Origin: Pseudomonas saxonica
GTDB lineage: Bacteria > Pseudomonadota > Gammaproteobacteria > Pseudomonadales > Pseudomonadaceae
Direction: 5' to 3'
Assembly: GCF_007858365.1 (NCBI RefSeq)
Contig: NZ_VFIO01000002.1
Location: 434,001-498,000 of the forward strand
Length of the DNA: 64,000 nt
Under the pieces are notes generated by a model. That model was not told the origin of the DNA. It worked only from the letters and a program-made list of their open reading frames with translations, and ran no database searches. Positions 63,729 to 64,000 of the stretch are shown here, piece after piece (positions within the stretch are counted from its first letter, which is position 1; each line of letters opens with the position of its first letter). A program made the translations under genes and the position numbers.

Positions 63729-63938
63729 ATGGAAGACACTGACCTGCATGCACTGATGGCTAGACTTGAATTACTGATTGCCCGAGTCGAGCAACTTAAC
63801 CGCCAAAACGGACTCTTAGTAGCTCAGGAAAAGACTTGGCGCGAGGAACGCGCGCACCTCATTGAAAAAAACGAAATCGCCCGACACAAGGTGGAATCGA
63901 TGATTTCGCGCCTCAAAGCCCTGGAGCAAGACTCATGA
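63729..63938 (+). CDS. TIGR02449/ZapB-like coiled-coil protein
   Basis: 69 residues forming a single coiled coil (LMARLELLIARVEQLNRQNGLLV, KVESMISRLKALEQ) with regular Leu heptads; the family is the small ZapB-like protein found just upstream of zapA in gammaproteobacteria. It is followed by zapA with an ATGA overlap, so a role in FtsZ-ring organisation is likely but inferred from neighbourhood. Confidence 0.9.
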   Translation: MEDTDLHALMARLELLIARVEQLNRQNGLLVAQEKTWREERAHLIEKNEIARHKVESMISRLKALEQDS

Positions 63939-64000
63939 GTTCAAGTAACAGCATCACCGTACAGATTCTCGATAAAGACTATTCGATCATGTGCCCCCAG
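63935..64000 (+). CDS. zapA: cell division protein ZapA (3' truncated by window edge)
   Basis: The first 22 codons are visible: MSSSNSITVQILDKDYSI, the ZapA N-terminus (it binds FtsZ and bundles filaments). The start overlaps the upstream stop as ATGA. The rest, and probably the 6S RNA gene that usually follows zapA, lie outside the window. Confidence 0.92.
   Translation, partial: MSSSNSITVQILDKDYSIMCPQ

Overview
The window is chromosomal DNA of a Pseudomonas, most likely from the fluorescens/fragi side of the genus. The evidence is gene content and order (gpmI-envC-ctpA-yibQ, hisBHAF, asmA-mutY-yggX, rmlBD, dctBD, nudE/yrfG, fdhD, gcvHT, ubiH/ubiI-pepP-ygfB-zapA), which as far as I remember follows the P. 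aeruginosa PA5131-PA5227 stretch; an OprD-family porin; a DUF6124 gene; and many REP/REPIN-like intergenic palindromes. No integrase, transposase, prophage or CRISPR array was seen. The two window edges cut gpmI (5' end missing) and zapA (3' end missing).

Layout. 1-4.9 kb: glycolytic mutase, then an envelope operon (EnvC-type hydrolase activator, CtpA protease, YibQ-like deacetylase). 4.9-8.6 kb: a solute-binding protein and hisBHAF on the minus strand. 8.9-10.6 kb: an OFA-type MFS transporter. 10.8-14.6 kb: asmA-mutY-yggX and tRNA-Phe. 14.7-17.1 kb: small genes around a 1-kb repeat region that also holds two copies of a structured RNA element, the second being the leader of a DUF6124 gene. 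17.3-20.2 kb: heme oxygenase and bacteriophytochrome. 20.2-25.1 kb: an amino-acid permease and a basic amino-acid ABC transporter. 26.4-29.5 kb: hydroxyisourate hydrolase and a HbpS/GlcG-like protein, divergent from a CusRS/HprRS-like two-component system. 29.5-31.6 kb: DUF72 and HhH genes, tRNA-Thr and an orphan membrane protein. 31.6-34.9 kb: porin with a promoter-plus-terminator leader, a 136-bp tandem repeat, and agmatine deiminase. 35.2-41.6 kb: rmlBD (without rmlAC), a DUF3916-like gene, dctBD and a thioesterase-fold gene. 41.8-48.8 kb: cysQ-nudE, yrfG, a BON-LysM protein, and a LysR-fdhD-formate dehydrogenase-like operon. 48.9-53.1 kb: glycine-zipper protein, a sigma-54-promoted membrane gene with a 24-residue downstream peptide, an orphan GspE ATPase and a DUF2388 protein. 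53.3-59.1 kb: an aminotransferase, gcvTH and an iron ABC transporter. 59.2-64 kb: ubiquinone hydroxylases, pepP, ygfB and the start of the zapB-like/zapA cell-division pair.

Many neighbours are translationally coupled by ATGA, GTGA or TTGA stop/start overlaps (asmA-mutY-yggX, bphO-bphP, rmlB-rmlD, dctB-dctD, hisB-hisH, nudE-cysQ, fdhD-fdhF-like, pepP-ubiH), which supports the chosen starts. Nothing here is clearly a new defence or mobile system. The most original signals are non-coding: the duplicated covarying RNA, the promoter-terminator leader before the porin, the exact 136-bp tandem array, and the sigma-54 unit with a tiny membrane peptide. All functions come from reading the sequence and remembered families; no search was run.
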